Positions 47,988-59,855 of a stretch of DNA of 64,000 nt are shown here, piece after piece. The translations under genes and the position numbers were made by a program. The DNA is from Microcebus murinus (lineage: Eukaryota > Chordata > Mammalia > Primates > Cheirogaleidae). Each line of letters starts with the position of its first letter. Position 1 is the first letter of the stretch. The stretch is taken from the NCBI RefSeq assembly GCF_040939455.1, contig NC_134120.1, positions 60,927,501 through 60,991,500 on the forward strand. Direction: 5' to 3'. Under the pieces are notes generated by a model. It was not told the DNA's origin. It saw only the letters and a list, made by a program, of their open reading frames with translations, and did no database searches.

Positions 47988-49879
47988 AAGGTGACATGTG
48001 TTGCCCGTGCCCCCCTCCCCCCCCCCGTGTTCTTATTCATTTACCTCTCATGTTGCTCCAGCATATTGTGGGGGCACCAATGTTAAGGTCGGGTGCGTTG
48101 CCCTCTCCCAGCCTCCCCCCTCGGGTCAGAGCTTCAAGTGCGCCCATCCCCCAGTCGGTGCGCACCCACCCCATTCCTAATGGATGTGTATGCCCATCCC
48201 CTCCCCCCACCCGCCCGACACCCACCCGAAGAAGGTGATTCCTCTGTGTCCACTTAGGTGTCCATCGGTTCGTACCCATTTGCTGGTGAGCGCGAGCACG
48301 TGGTGCTCGTGTGTCCATTCTTGGGATACTTGGCTTACTGGAACGGGTTCCAGCTCTGGCCAGGAGAACCACGAGAGGTGCCCCCTCACCGCTGCTCCTC
48401 ATAGCCGAATAGCACTCCGTGGTGTCCACGCGCCACATTTTATTTACCCACTCGTGGGTCGATGGGCACTCGGGTGGCTTCCAGGTCTTTGCGATTGTGA
48501 CTTGTGCCCTGACTCTAACCCTAACCCTTACCCAGCCCGTCTCCTCCACGGCCCCTGCCTGACTGACTCCTTCCCGCCCGGCCTGTCACCTGTCACCGTC
48601 CTCTGCCCCTGCCTGACACGCTCCTCCCCGCCCGGGCCGTCACCGTCCTCGGCCCCTGCCTGACGGGGCTCCTCCGTCGCCTGGGCCTTCCAAGGGCTTG
48701 GTGTGGACGCTGGTTCCAGGACGCCCTCCCAGGAACCCGGTAGCAGGGCGGCCGCAGCGTCTCGCGCAACCCAACCGTCCGCCGGCTGGCCGCCGTGGCT
48801 AAGTGGCCTGCGGGGGACGTGCTCCCGCTGTGCCGTGGGGGCCCAGCCTGGTGTCTTCTCTGAGGCCCCACGGCTGCCGCTCCCCGCAAGGGGATAGCCG
48901 CGGAGGTGGGGACCGCCTCCTCGTGGGGACGTACACCCAGCTCTCCACGTCGGATTCCGGGGCTCTCTGTCCTGCCAGAAGGCCCAGCTGGCCTGCGGGT
49001 CCTTAGAGTGGCAAAAACATCCGAAAACTGAGATTGAGGGTCCGGTGGGTGTCTGCACTTTTGTGCTGGGCACCCCAGGGAGGCCCGGGGGCTGGCTGGA
49101 CAATGCGGTCTGCTGGGCTGGGGGGGGTTTGGAGGAGCAACTGATGCCCTTTGCACTTTGGGTAGCAAGTGTCTGAGGTGTCTCTGGGCCCTGTGCCATG
49201 TGGGGGCGGGGGCGGGGGCGGGGTGGGAGGAGGAGGAGGAGGAGGAGGAGGAGGAGGAGGTGGGAAGGGCCGTGGCCTGCAGTCGTGTTCCCCGGGGTGG
49301 CACAGCATGTGGCTTCTTCCACAGGCTGCTTGGCCTGGGCTCCCTGCACCTGGGCCTTTGGAGGACTGGCCCTGTGCTTGCCAACACTTCCTGCAGGGAC
49401 CCAGAGCTGGGAGGTTGCATCTCTCAGCCCTGGGTCGGGCAGAGCCCCAGCGGGCCATGCCCACAACCTCTCTCAGCACGGGTCCCCCAGAAGGCTCCTT
49501 TGGGACCAGGATTCTCTTGCGGGTGACTCTTTAAGGTCTGGCCCCTGGATGGAGGGGCACCAGGAGTAGAGGAGCAGGAAGGGGAAGGGGGTGGCCATGC
49601 GAGGGGACACTTTCAGGCCAAGTCCCAGCTTCAGCCTGATCCTCCTGGGAACCCCGGGGTGGACATCACACCTCCTGGTTGCCCCGCTCTGAGACAAGGA
49701 GCCGGGCTTCGCATTCCCACAGCAGCCAGTCGTGGGCTGAGGACACCTGGGGCGTTGGGAACTCCCTGGCTTCTCCTTGGATTAACATCTGGAGCTGCTT
49801 GTGAATTGTGCCGCCACACACACCCGAGTGCAGGTGTCTTCTGCACAGACTGCGGGCCTCGCTCTTCTGAATGCCGCTA
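47988..49879 (-). mobile_element. Interrupted L1 relic, unit 12
   Basis: Part A 47988-48508, part B 49799-49879. Confidence 0.7.
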
Positions 49880-50947
49880 GCTCGCCACCCACCCACGGGA
49901 GAACCTGGTCAGGGTACTTTCTCTCAGGGGCAGACTCTCATCCGGGCGGGGGGCTACCGGTGTCTCTGTTTGCTCCTTTCTTTCTTCCATTTCGGGAAAG
50001 GCTTCCTTACTGGGTGTGGAAATCTCCTATGCCTTTCCTCGCCTATTCTGTCGGCTCTAAAATTCTCTTTCGGTTGCCACCCTCACAGATGGATTAGGAA
50101 ACTCTTTGCGGTGCACTCATTAGTGAAATGACCTCAATGACGCTGGAATCCAATATCTAATCGCCGATTTTTAGCGAGTCCACACGCCAGGGTGGTTGGG
50201 GTCCAATGCAGCCCCGGCCAGGCCCAGGCCCCTTGGACTGGGCCACAGGAGGACACAGAGGAGGGTCCCGGCCCCCACGGTAGCGGTGCGGGCAGTTCTC
50301 CAAGGGCTTGGGTGTTTTCCAGAGGGAGGAGATGGAGGGGACTGATTTCTTCAGCGCCCCACAGACCACGCCACCCCACCCCACCCATGGGACACATCCC
50401 GAGAGAGAGAGAGACGCCCCATACACTGGCTCCCCTCCCCCGTGCGCTGTGCCCCAGCCCTGGCCCGGGGGAATAGGCGGCCGCGGGGCCACAGGGTGGG
50501 GGGCACAGCTGAAAGGGGTTGTGGGGGAGGGCGGCCCCTGGCTGGGGTCAAAGGGCGAGCGCCCCGCCCCGCCCACCCGCCCGTGCGCAGTCAGCGGCCC
50601 CGGAGGCGCGCTGGGGGTGGGGGGCGGGGAGGTGAAGGAGGCCAGGCGAGGAGAGGAGGGGGGCTGGAAGGTCTCCACCTTGGCGGGTCCAGCCGTGGAG
50701 GCGCATCTTGTGTGAGTGTGAGTGAGTGAGTGAGTGTGAGTGTGAGTGTGTGTGTATAGAGAGACAGCCCCCAACCCCGGCCCGCCGCTCCCTGCCCGCC
50801 CCGCCTGTCACCCCGTCCCTCGGAGCCCACGGGACCCGGCCGGCGAACTCAACAGGCCCGGCCCGGCGCGGGGCCTGGGGCGGGAGGAGGCGGCGGGGAA
50901 GCGCAGAGAGGCTCGGCTTCTCGAGCGGGGCAGGGGCGCCCTCCGCC

Positions 50948-51068
50948 GTCCAGGACCACACCACCCCGAACGCGCCCGATCCCGTCTGGTCTCGGAAGCT
51001 AAGCAGGGTCGGGCCTGGTTAGAACTTGGATGGGAGACCGCCCGGGAATACCGGGTGCCGTAGGCTTC
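50948..51068 (+). rRNA. RNA5S: 5S rRNA-like gene, copy 13 (C6G variant)
   Basis: Differs from the array consensus by C-to-G at 50953 (5S position 6). In my fold position 6 pairs with G113, so the change adds a third helix I mismatch (G-G). The T-run is 17 long. Confidence 0.88.
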
Positions 51069-51522
51069 TTCTTCTTTTTTTTTTTTTTTTTGCCTCTGGT
51101 TCTGTCGCGTTTCTGGGAGTGCGGGGGCGGCCCGGGGTGGGGGTGACCCCCACCCTCAGCGCCCGCCGCGGTGCCTGGCGCCCCAGCCCGCACCGTGGGG
51201 CCTCCTCTTGTCCCGAGCCGTGACACCGCCGCCACGCGGCAGCATGCGTGGCTTCTGGACAGTCAGGTCTCAGACCAAAGGTCTGCTCTGTGGGAGCCGA
51301 CACGCTGGAGGAAACCTTGAGAGTCTGAGAGGGGAGGGAGTTCCAGAAGAAGGCCTGGATGTCATTTTGAGGGAGTATGTGACCAGAACTCGTCCCGTTG
51401 CTTTTGGGGTTCTATGGGCTACACGTAGGAATCTTTGGTGGTGGCACCTGATGTTCGGGCATCCGGAGTCACACCCAGACCTGCTCCACAGGCCTCCTTT
51501 TACTTTTCTCTTCGGATTCATT

Positions 51523-51855
51523 TTTTTTTTTTTTTTTTTGAGACAGAGTCTCGGTTTGTTGCCCAGGCTAGAGTGAGTGCCGTGGCGTCAGCCTAGCTCA
51601 CAGCAACTTCAAACTCCTGGGCTCGAGTGATCCTTCTGCCTCAGCCTCCCGGGTAGCTGGGACTGCAGGCATGCGCCACCATGCCCCGCTAATTTTTTAT
51701 ATATATATCAGTTGGCCAATTAATTTCTTTCTATTTATAGTAGAGACGGGGTCTCGCTCTTGCTCAGGCTGGTTTTGAACTCCTGACCTTGAGCAATCCG
51801 CCCGCCTCGGCCTCCCAAGAGCTAGGATTACAGGCGTGAGCCACAGCGCCCGGCC
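51523..51855 (-). mobile_element. Array Alu, unit 13
   Basis: Same insertion; target duplication at 51514-51522 and 51856-51864. Confidence 0.93.
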
Positions 51856-51946
51856 GGATTCATTATTTTTAAAAAGTGTCTCTTATCTCTATTATTGCAT
51901 TTTCTTTTCTCTCTCTTTTCAAGCAGATGATGGGAGTCCAAGTTTT

Positions 51947-53835
51947 AAGGTGACATGTGTTGCCCGTGCCCCCCTCCCCCCCCCCGTGTTCTTATTCATT
52001 TACCTCTCATGTTGCTCCAGCATATTGTGGGGGCACCAATGTTAAGGTCGGGTGCGTTGCCCTCTCCCAGCCTCCCCCCTCGGGTCAGAGCTTCAAGTGC
52101 GCCCATCCCCCAGTCGGTGCGCACCCACCCCATTCCTAATGGATGTGTATGCCCATCCCCTCCCCCCACCCGCCCGACACCCACCCGAAGAAGGTGATTC
52201 CTCTGTGTCCACTTAGGTGTCCATCGGTTCGTACCCATTTGCTGGTGAGCGCGAGCACGTGGTGCTCGTGTGTCCATTCTTGGGATACTTGGCTTACTGG
52301 AACGGGTTCCAGCTCTGGCCAGGAGAACCACGAGAGGTGCCCCCTCACCGCTGCTCCTCATAGCCGAATAGCACTCCGTGGTGTCCACGCGCCACATTTT
52401 ATTTACCCACTCGTGGGTCGATGGGCACTCGGGTGGCTTCCAGGTCTTTGCGATTGTGACTTGTGCCCTGACTCTAACCCTAACCCTTACCCAGCCCGTC
52501 TCCTCCACGGCCCCTGCCTGACTGACTCCTTCCCGCCCGGCCTGTCACCTGTCACCGTCCTCTGCCCCTGCCTGACACGCTCCTCCCCGCCCGGGCCGTC
52601 ACCGTCCTCGGCCCCTGCCTGACGGGGCTCCTCCGTCGCCTGGGCCTTCCAAGGGCTTGGTGTGGACGCTGGTTCCAGGACGCCCTCCCAGGAACCCGGT
52701 AGCAGGGCGGCCGCAGCGTCTCGCGCAACCCAACCGTCCGCCGGCTGGCCGCCGTGGCTAAGTGGCCTGCGGGGGACGTGCTCCCGCTGTGCCGTGGGGG
52801 CCCAGCCTGGTGTCTTCTCTGAGGCCCCACGGCTGCCGCTCCCCGCAAGGGGATAGCCGCGGAGGTGGGGACCGCCTCCTCGTGGGGACGTACACCCAGC
52901 TCTCCACGTCGGATTCCGGGGCTCTCTGTCCTGCCAGAAGGCCCAGCTGGCCTGCGGGTCCTTAGAGTGGCAAAAACATCCGAAAACTGAGATTGAGGGT
53001 CCGGTGGGTGTCTGCACTTTTGTGCTGGGCACCCCAGGGAGGCCCGGGGGCTGGCTGGACAATGCGGTCTGCTGGGCTGGGGGGGGTTTGGAGGAGCAAC
53101 TGATGCCCTTTGCACTTTGGGTAGCAAGTGTCTGAGGTGTCTCTGGGCCCTGTGCCATGTGGGGGCGGGGGCGGGGGCGGGGTGGGAGGAGGAGGAGGAG
53201 GAGGAGGAGGAGGAGGTGGGAAGGGCCGTGGCCTGCAGTCGTGTTCCCCGGGGTGGCACAGCATGTGGCTTCTTCCACAGGCTGCTTGGCCTGGGCTCCC
53301 TGCACCTGGGCCTTTGGAGGACTGGCCCTGTGCTTGCCAACACTTCCTGCAGGGACCCAGAGCTGGGAGGTTGCATCTCTCAGCCCTGGGTCGGGCAGAG
53401 CCCCAGCGGGCCATGCCCACAACCTCTCTCAGCACGGGTCCCCCAGAAGGCTCCTTTGGGACCAGGATTCTCTTGCGGGTGACTCTTTAAGGTCTGGCCC
53501 CTGGATGGAGGGGCACCAGGAGTAGAGGAGCAGGAAGGGGAAGGGGGTGGCCATGCGAGGGGACACTTTGAGGCCAAGTCCCAGCTTCAGCCTGATCCTC
53601 CTGGGAACCCCGGGGTGGACATCACACCTCCTGGTTGCCCCGCTCTGAGACAAGGAGCCGGGCTTCGCATTCCCACAGCAGCCAGTCGTGGGCTGAGGAC
53701 ACCTGGGGCGTTGGGAACTCCCTGGCTTCTCCTTGGATTAACATCTGGAGCTGCTTGTGAATTGTGCCGCCACACACACCCGAGTGCAGGTGTCTTCTGC
53801 ACAGACTGCGGGCCTCGCTCTTCTGAATGCCGCTA
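51947..53835 (-). mobile_element. Interrupted L1 relic, unit 13
   Basis: Part A 51947-52467, part B 53755-53835; insert 3 bp shorter (ten GGA). Confidence 0.7.
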
Positions 53836-54903
53836 GCTCGCCACCCACCCACGGGAGAACCTGGTCAGGGTACTTTCTCTCAGGGGCAGACTCTCATCCG
53901 GGCGGGGGGCTACCGGTGTCTCTGTTTGCTCCTTTCTTTCTTCCATTTCGGGAAAGGCTTCCTTACTGGGTGTGGAAATCTCCTATGCCTTTCCTCGCCT
54001 ATTCTGTCGGCTCTAAAATTCTCTTTCGGTTGCCACCCTCACAGATGGATTAGGAAACTCTTTGCGGTGCACTCATTAGTGAAATGACCTCAATGACGCT
54101 GGAATCCAATATCTAATCGCCGATTTTTAGCGAGTCCACACGCCAGGGTGGTTGGGGTCCAATGCAGCCCCGGCCAGGCCCAGGCCCCTTGGACTGGGCC
54201 ACAGGAGGACACAGAGGAGGGTCCCGGCCCCCACGGTAGCGGTGCGGGCAGTTCTCCAAGGGCTTGGGTGTTTTCCAGAGGGAGGAGATGGAGGGGACTG
54301 ATTTCTTCAGCGCCCCACAGACCACGCCACCCCACCCCACCCATGGGACACATCCCGAGAGAGAGAGAGACGCCCCATACACTGGCTCCCCTCCCCCGTG
54401 CGCTGTGCCCCAGCCCTGGCCCGGGGGAATAGGCGGCCGCGGGGCCACAGGGTGGGGGGCACAGCTGAAAGGGGTTGTGGGGGAGGGCGGCCCCTGGCTG
54501 GGGTCAAAGGGCGAGCGCCCCGCCCCGCCCACCCGCCCGTGCGCAGTCAGCGGCCCCGGAGGCGCGCTGGGGGTGGGGGGCGGGGAGGTGAAGGAGGCCA
54601 GGCGAGGAGAGGAGGGGGGCTGGAAGGTCTCCACCTTGGCGGGTCCAGCCGTGGAGGCGCATCTTGTGTGAGTGTGAGTGAGTGAGTGAGTGTGAGTGTG
54701 AGTGTGTGTGTATAGAGAGACAGCCCCCAACCCCGGCCCGCCGCTCCCTGCCCGCCCCGCCTGTCACCCCGTCCCTCGGAGCCCACGGGACCTGGCCGGC
54801 GAACTCAACAGGCCCGGCCCGGCGCGGGGCCTGGGGCGGGAGGAGGCGGCGGGGAAGCGCAGAGAGGCTCGGCTTCTCGAGCGGGGCAGGGGCGCCCTCC
54901 GCC

Positions 54904-55024
54904 GTCCAGGACCACACCACCCCGAACGCGCCCGATCCCGTCTGGTCTCGGAAGCTAAGCAGGGTCGGGCCTGGTTAGAACTTGGATGGGAGACCGCCCG
55001 GGAATACCGGGTGCCGTAGGCTTC
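54904..55024 (+). rRNA. RNA5S: 5S rRNA-like gene, copy 14 (C6G variant)
   Basis: Carries the same C6G change (54909) as copy 13 and the same T17 terminator. Confidence 0.88.
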
Positions 55025-55478
55025 TTCTTCTTTTTTTTTTTTTTTTTGCCTCTGGTTCTGTCGCGTTTCTGGGAGTGCGGGGGCGGCCCGGGGTGGGGGT
55101 GACCCCCACCCTCAGCGCCCGCCGCGGTGCCTGGCGCCCCAGCCCGCACCGTGGGGCCTCCTCTTGTCCCGAGCCGTGACACCGCCGCCACGCGGCAGCA
55201 TGCGTGGCTTCTGGACAGTCAGGTCTCAGACCAAAGGTCTGCTCTGTGGGAGCCGACACGCTGGAGGAAACCTTGAGAGTCTGAGAGGGGAGGGAGTTCC
55301 AGAAGAAGGCCTGGATGTCATTTTGAGGGAGTATGTGACCAGAACTCGTCCCGTTGCTTTTGGGGTTCTATGGGCTACACGTAGGAATCTTTGGTGGTGG
55401 CACCTGATGTTCGGGCATCCGGAGTCACACCCAGACCTGCTCCACAGGCCTCCTTTTACTTTTCTCTTCGGATTCATT

Positions 55479-55811
55479 TTTTTTTTTTTTTTTTTGAGAC
55501 AGAGTCTCGGTTTGTTGCCCAGGCTAGAGTGAGTGCCGTGGCGTCAGCCTAGCTCACAGCAACTTCAAACTCCTGGGCTCGAGTGATCCTTCTGCCTCAG
55601 CCTCCCGGGTAGCTGGGACTGCAGGCATGCGCCACCATGCCCCGCTAATTTTTTATATATATATCAGTTGGCCAATTAATTTCTTTCTATTTATAGTAGA
55701 GACGGGGTCTCGCTCTTGCTCAGGCTGGTTTTGAACTCCTGACCTTGAGCAATCCGCCCGCCTCGGCCTCCCAAGAGCTAGGATTACAGGCGTGAGCCAC
55801 AGCGCCCGGCC
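55479..55811 (-). mobile_element. Array Alu, unit 14
   Basis: Same insertion; target duplication at 55470-55478 and 55812-55820. Confidence 0.93.
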
Positions 55812-55902
55812 GGATTCATTATTTTTAAAAAGTGTCTCTTATCTCTATTATTGCATTTTCTTTTCTCTCTCTTTTCAAGCAGATGATGGGAGTCCAAGTT
55901 TT

Positions 55903-57790
55903 AAGGTGACATGTGTTGCCCGTGCCCCCCTCCCCCCCCCGTGTTCTTATTCATTTACCTCTCATGTTGCTCCAGCATATTGTGGGGGCACCAATGTTAA
56001 GGTCGGGTGCGTTGCCCTCTCCCAGCCTCCCCCCTCGGGTCAGAGCTTCAAGTGCGCCCATCCCCCAGTCGGTGCGCACCCACCCCATTCCTAATGGATG
56101 TGTATGCCCATCCCCTCCCCCCACCCGCCCGACACCCACCCGAAGAAGGTGATTCCTCTGTGTCCACTTAGGTGTCCATCGGTTCGTACCCATTTGCTGG
56201 TGAGCGCGAGCACGTGGTGCTCGTGTGTCCATTCTTGGGATACTTGGCTTACTGGAACGGGTTCCAGCTCTGGCCAGGAGAACCACGAGAGGTGCCCCCT
56301 CACCGCTGCTCCTCATAGCCGAATAGCACTCCGTGGTGTCCACGCGCCACATTTTATTTACCCACTCGTGGGTCGATGGGCACTCGGGTGGCTTCCAGGT
56401 CTTTGCGATTGTGACTTGTGCCCTGACTCTAACCCTAACCCTTACCCAGCCCGTCTCCTCCACGGCCCCTGCCTGACTGACTCCTTCCCGCCCGGCCTGT
56501 CACCTGTCACCGTCCTCTGCCCCTGCCTGACACGCTCCTCCCCGCCCGGGCCGTCACCGTCCTCGGCCCCTGCCTGACGGGGCTCCTCCGTCGCCTGGGC
56601 CTTCCAAGGGCTTGGTGTGGACGCTGGTTCCAGGACGCCCTCCCAGGAACCCGGTAGCAGGGCGGCCGCAGCGTCTCGCGCAACCCAACCGTCCGCCGGC
56701 TGGCCGCCGTGGCTAAGTGGCCTGCGGGGGACGTGCTCCCGCTGTGCCGTGGGGGCCCAGCCTGGTGTCTTCTCTGAGGCCCCACGGCTGCCGCTCCCCG
56801 CAAGGGGATAGCCGCGGAGGTGGGGACCGCCTCCTCGTGGGGACGTACACCCAGCTCTCCACGTCGGATTCCGGGGCTCTCTGTCCTGCCAGAAGGCCCA
56901 GCTGGCCTGCGGGTCCTTAGAGTGGCAAAAACATCCGAAAACTGAGATTGAGGGTCCGGTGGGTGTCTGCACTTTTGTGCTGGGCACCCCAGGGAGGCCC
57001 GGGGGCTGGCTGGACAATGCGGTCTGCTGGGCTGGGGGGGGTTTGGAGGAGCAACTGATGCCCTTTGCACTTTGGGTAGCAAGTGTCTGAGGTGTCTCTG
57101 GGCCCTGTGCCATGTGGGGGCGGGGGCGGGGGCGGGGTGGGAGGAGGAGGAGGAGGAGGAGGAGGAGGAGGTGGGAAGGGCCGTGGCCTGCAGTCGTGTT
57201 CCCCGGGGTGGCACAGCATGTGGCTTCTTCCACAGGCTGCTTGGCCTGGGCTCCCTGCACCTGGGCCTTTGGAGGACTGGCCCTGTGCTTGCCAACACTT
57301 CCTGCAGGGACCCAGAGCTGGGAGGTTGCATCTCTCAGCCCTGGGTCGGGCAGAGCCCCAGCGGGCCATGCCCACAACCTCTCTCAGCACGGGTCCCCCA
57401 GAAGGCTCCTTTGGGACCAGGATTCTCTTGCGGGTGACTCTTTAAGGTCTGGCCCCTGGATGGAGGGGCACCAGGAGTAGAGGAGCAGGAAGGGGAAGGG
57501 GGTGGCCATGCGAGGGGACACTTTGAGGCCAAGTCCCAGCTTCAGCCTGATCCTCCTGGGAACCCCGGGGTGGACATCACACCTCCTGGTTGCCCCGCTC
57601 TGAGACAAGGAGCCGGGCTTCGCATTCCCACAGCAGCCAGTCGTGGGCTGAGGACACCTGGGGCGTTGGGAACTCCCTGGCTTCTCCTTGGATTAACATC
57701 TGGAGCTGCTTGTGAATTGTGCCGCCACACACACCCGAGTGCAGGTGTCTTCTGCACAGACTGCGGGCCTCGCTCTTCTGAATGCCGCTA
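55903..57790 (-). mobile_element. Interrupted L1 relic, unit 14
   Basis: Part A 55903-56422, part B 57710-57790; insert 3 bp shorter (ten GGA). Confidence 0.7.
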
Positions 57791-58858
57791 GCTCGCCACC
57801 CACCCACGGGAGAACCTGGTCAGGGTACTTTCTCTCAGGGGCAGACTCTCATCCGGGCGGGGGGCTACCGGTGTCTCTGTTTGCTCCTTTCTTTCTTCCA
57901 TTTCGGGAAAGGCTTCCTTACTGGGTGTGGAAATCTCCTATGCCTTTCCTCGCCTATTCTGTCGGCTCTAAAATTCTCTTTCGGTTGCCACCCTCACAGA
58001 TGGATTAGGAAACTCTTTGCGGTGCACTCATTAGTGAAATGACCTCAATGACGCTGGAATCCAATATCTAATCGCCGATTTTTAGCGAGTCCACACGCCA
58101 GGGTGGTTGGGGTCCAATGCAGCCCCGGCCAGGCCCAGGCCCCTTGGACTGGGCCACAGGAGGACACAGAGGAGGGTCCCGGCCCCCACGGTAGCGGTGC
58201 GGGCAGTTCTCCAAGGGCTTGGGTGTTTTCCAGAGGGAGGAGATGGAGGGGACTGATTTCTTCAGCGCCCCACAGACCACGCCACCCCACCCCACCCATG
58301 GGACACATCCCGAGAGAGAGAGAGACGCCCCATACACTGGCTCCCCTCCCCCGTGCGCTGTGCCCCAGCCCTGGCCCGGGGGAATAGGCGGCCGCGGGGC
58401 CACAGGGTGGGGGGCACAGCTGAAAGGGGTTGTGGGGGAGGGCGGCCCCTGGCTGGGGTCAAAGGGCGAGCGCCCCGCCCCGCCCACCCGCCCGTGCGCA
58501 GTCAGCGGCCCCGGAGGCGCGCTGGGGGTGGGGGGCGGGGAGGTGAAGGAGGCCAGGCGAGGAGAGGAGGGGGGCTGGAAGGTCTCCACCTTGGCGGGTC
58601 CAGCCGTGGAGGCGCATCTTGTGTGAGTGTGAGTGAGTGAGTGAGTGTGAGTGTGAGTGTGTGTGTATAGAGAGACAGCCCCCAACCCCGGCCCGCCGCT
58701 CCCTGCCCGCCCCGCCTGTCACCCCGTCCCTCGGAGCCCACGGGACCCGGCCGGCGAACTCAACAGGCCCGGCCCGGCGCGGGGCCTGGGGCGGGAGGAG
58801 GCGGCGGGGAAGCGCAGAGAGGCTCGGCTTCTCGAGCGGGGCAGGGGCGCCCTCCGCC

Positions 58859-58979
58859 GTCCACGACCACACCACCCCGAACGCGCCCGATCCCGTCTGG
58901 TCTCGGAAGCTAAGCAGGGTCGGGCCTGGTTAGAACTTGGATGGGAGACCGCCCGGGAATACCGGGTGCCGTAGGCTTC
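58859..58979 (+). rRNA. RNA5S: 5S rRNA-like gene, copy 15
   Basis: Array consensus gene body without C6G. The tail after the gene has two TTC units instead of three, so the T-run (58983-59000, 18 T) starts three bases closer to the gene. It is the last full-length copy. Confidence 0.9.
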
Positions 58980-59431
58980 TTCTTTTTTTTTTTTTTTTTT
59001 GCCTCTGGTTCTGTCGCGTTTCTGGGAGTGCGGGGGCGGCCCGGGGTGGGGGTGACCCCCACCCTCAGCGCCCGCCGCGGTGCCTGGCGCCCCAGCCCGC
59101 ACCGTGGGGCCTCCTCTTGTCCCGAGCCGTGACACCGCCGCCACGCGGCAGCATGCGTGGCTTCTGGACAGTCAGGTCTCAGACCAAAGGTCTGCTCTGT
59201 GGGAGCCGACACGCTGGAGGAAACCTTGAGAGTCTGAGAGGGGAGGGAGTTCCAGAAGAAGGCCTGGATGTCATTTTGAGGGAGTATGTGACCAGAACTC
59301 GTCCCGTTGCTTTTGGGGTTCTATGGGCTACACGTAGGAATCTTTGGTGGTGGCACCTGATGTTCGGGCATCCGGAGTCACACCCAGACCTGCTCCACAG
59401 GCCTCCTTTTACTTTTCTCTTCGGATTCATT

Positions 59432-59764
59432 TTTTTTTTTTTTTTTTTGAGACAGAGTCTCGGTTTGTTGCCCAGGCTAGAGTGAGTGCCGTGGCGTCAG
59501 CCTAGCTCACAGCAACTTCAAACTCCTGGGCTCGAGTGATCCTTCTGCCTCAGCCTCCCGGGTAGCTGGGACTGCAGGCATGCGCCACCATGCCCCGCTA
59601 ATTTTTTATATATATATCAGTTGGCCAATTAATTTCTTTCTATTTATAGTAGAGACGGGGTCTCGCTCTTGCTCAGGCTGGTTTTGAACTCCTGACCTTG
59701 AGCAATCCGCCCGCCTCGGCCTCCCAAGAGCTAGGATTACAGGCGTGAGCCACAGCGCCCGGCC
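59432..59764 (-). mobile_element. Array Alu, unit 15 (last occurrence)
   Basis: Same insertion; target duplication at 59423-59431 and 59765-59773. It lies about 700 bp before the breakpoint to diverged sequence. Confidence 0.93.
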
Positions 59765-59855
59765 GGATTCATTATTTTTAAAAAGTGTCTCTTATCTCTA
59801 TTATTGCATTTTCTTTTCTCTCTCTTTTCAAGCAGATGATGGGAGTCCAAGTTTT

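Larger units (their letters stand above)
46990..50947 (+). repeat. Unit 12, 3,958 bp
   Basis: Complete unit with G/C at the diagnostic sites and eleven GGA repeats. I saw no private structural change. Confidence 0.95.
50948..54903 (+). repeat. Unit 13, 3,956 bp
   Basis: Complete unit with G/G at the diagnostic sites and ten GGA repeats, a length shared only with unit 14. Its 5S copy carries C6G, also shared only with unit 14. A private C-to-T lies at 54793. Confidence 0.95.
54904..58858 (+). repeat. Unit 14, 3,955 bp
   Basis: Complete unit with G/G at the diagnostic sites. It shares ten GGA repeats and 5S C6G with unit 13, so this pair looks like a recent local duplication or conversion. 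Confidence 0.95.
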
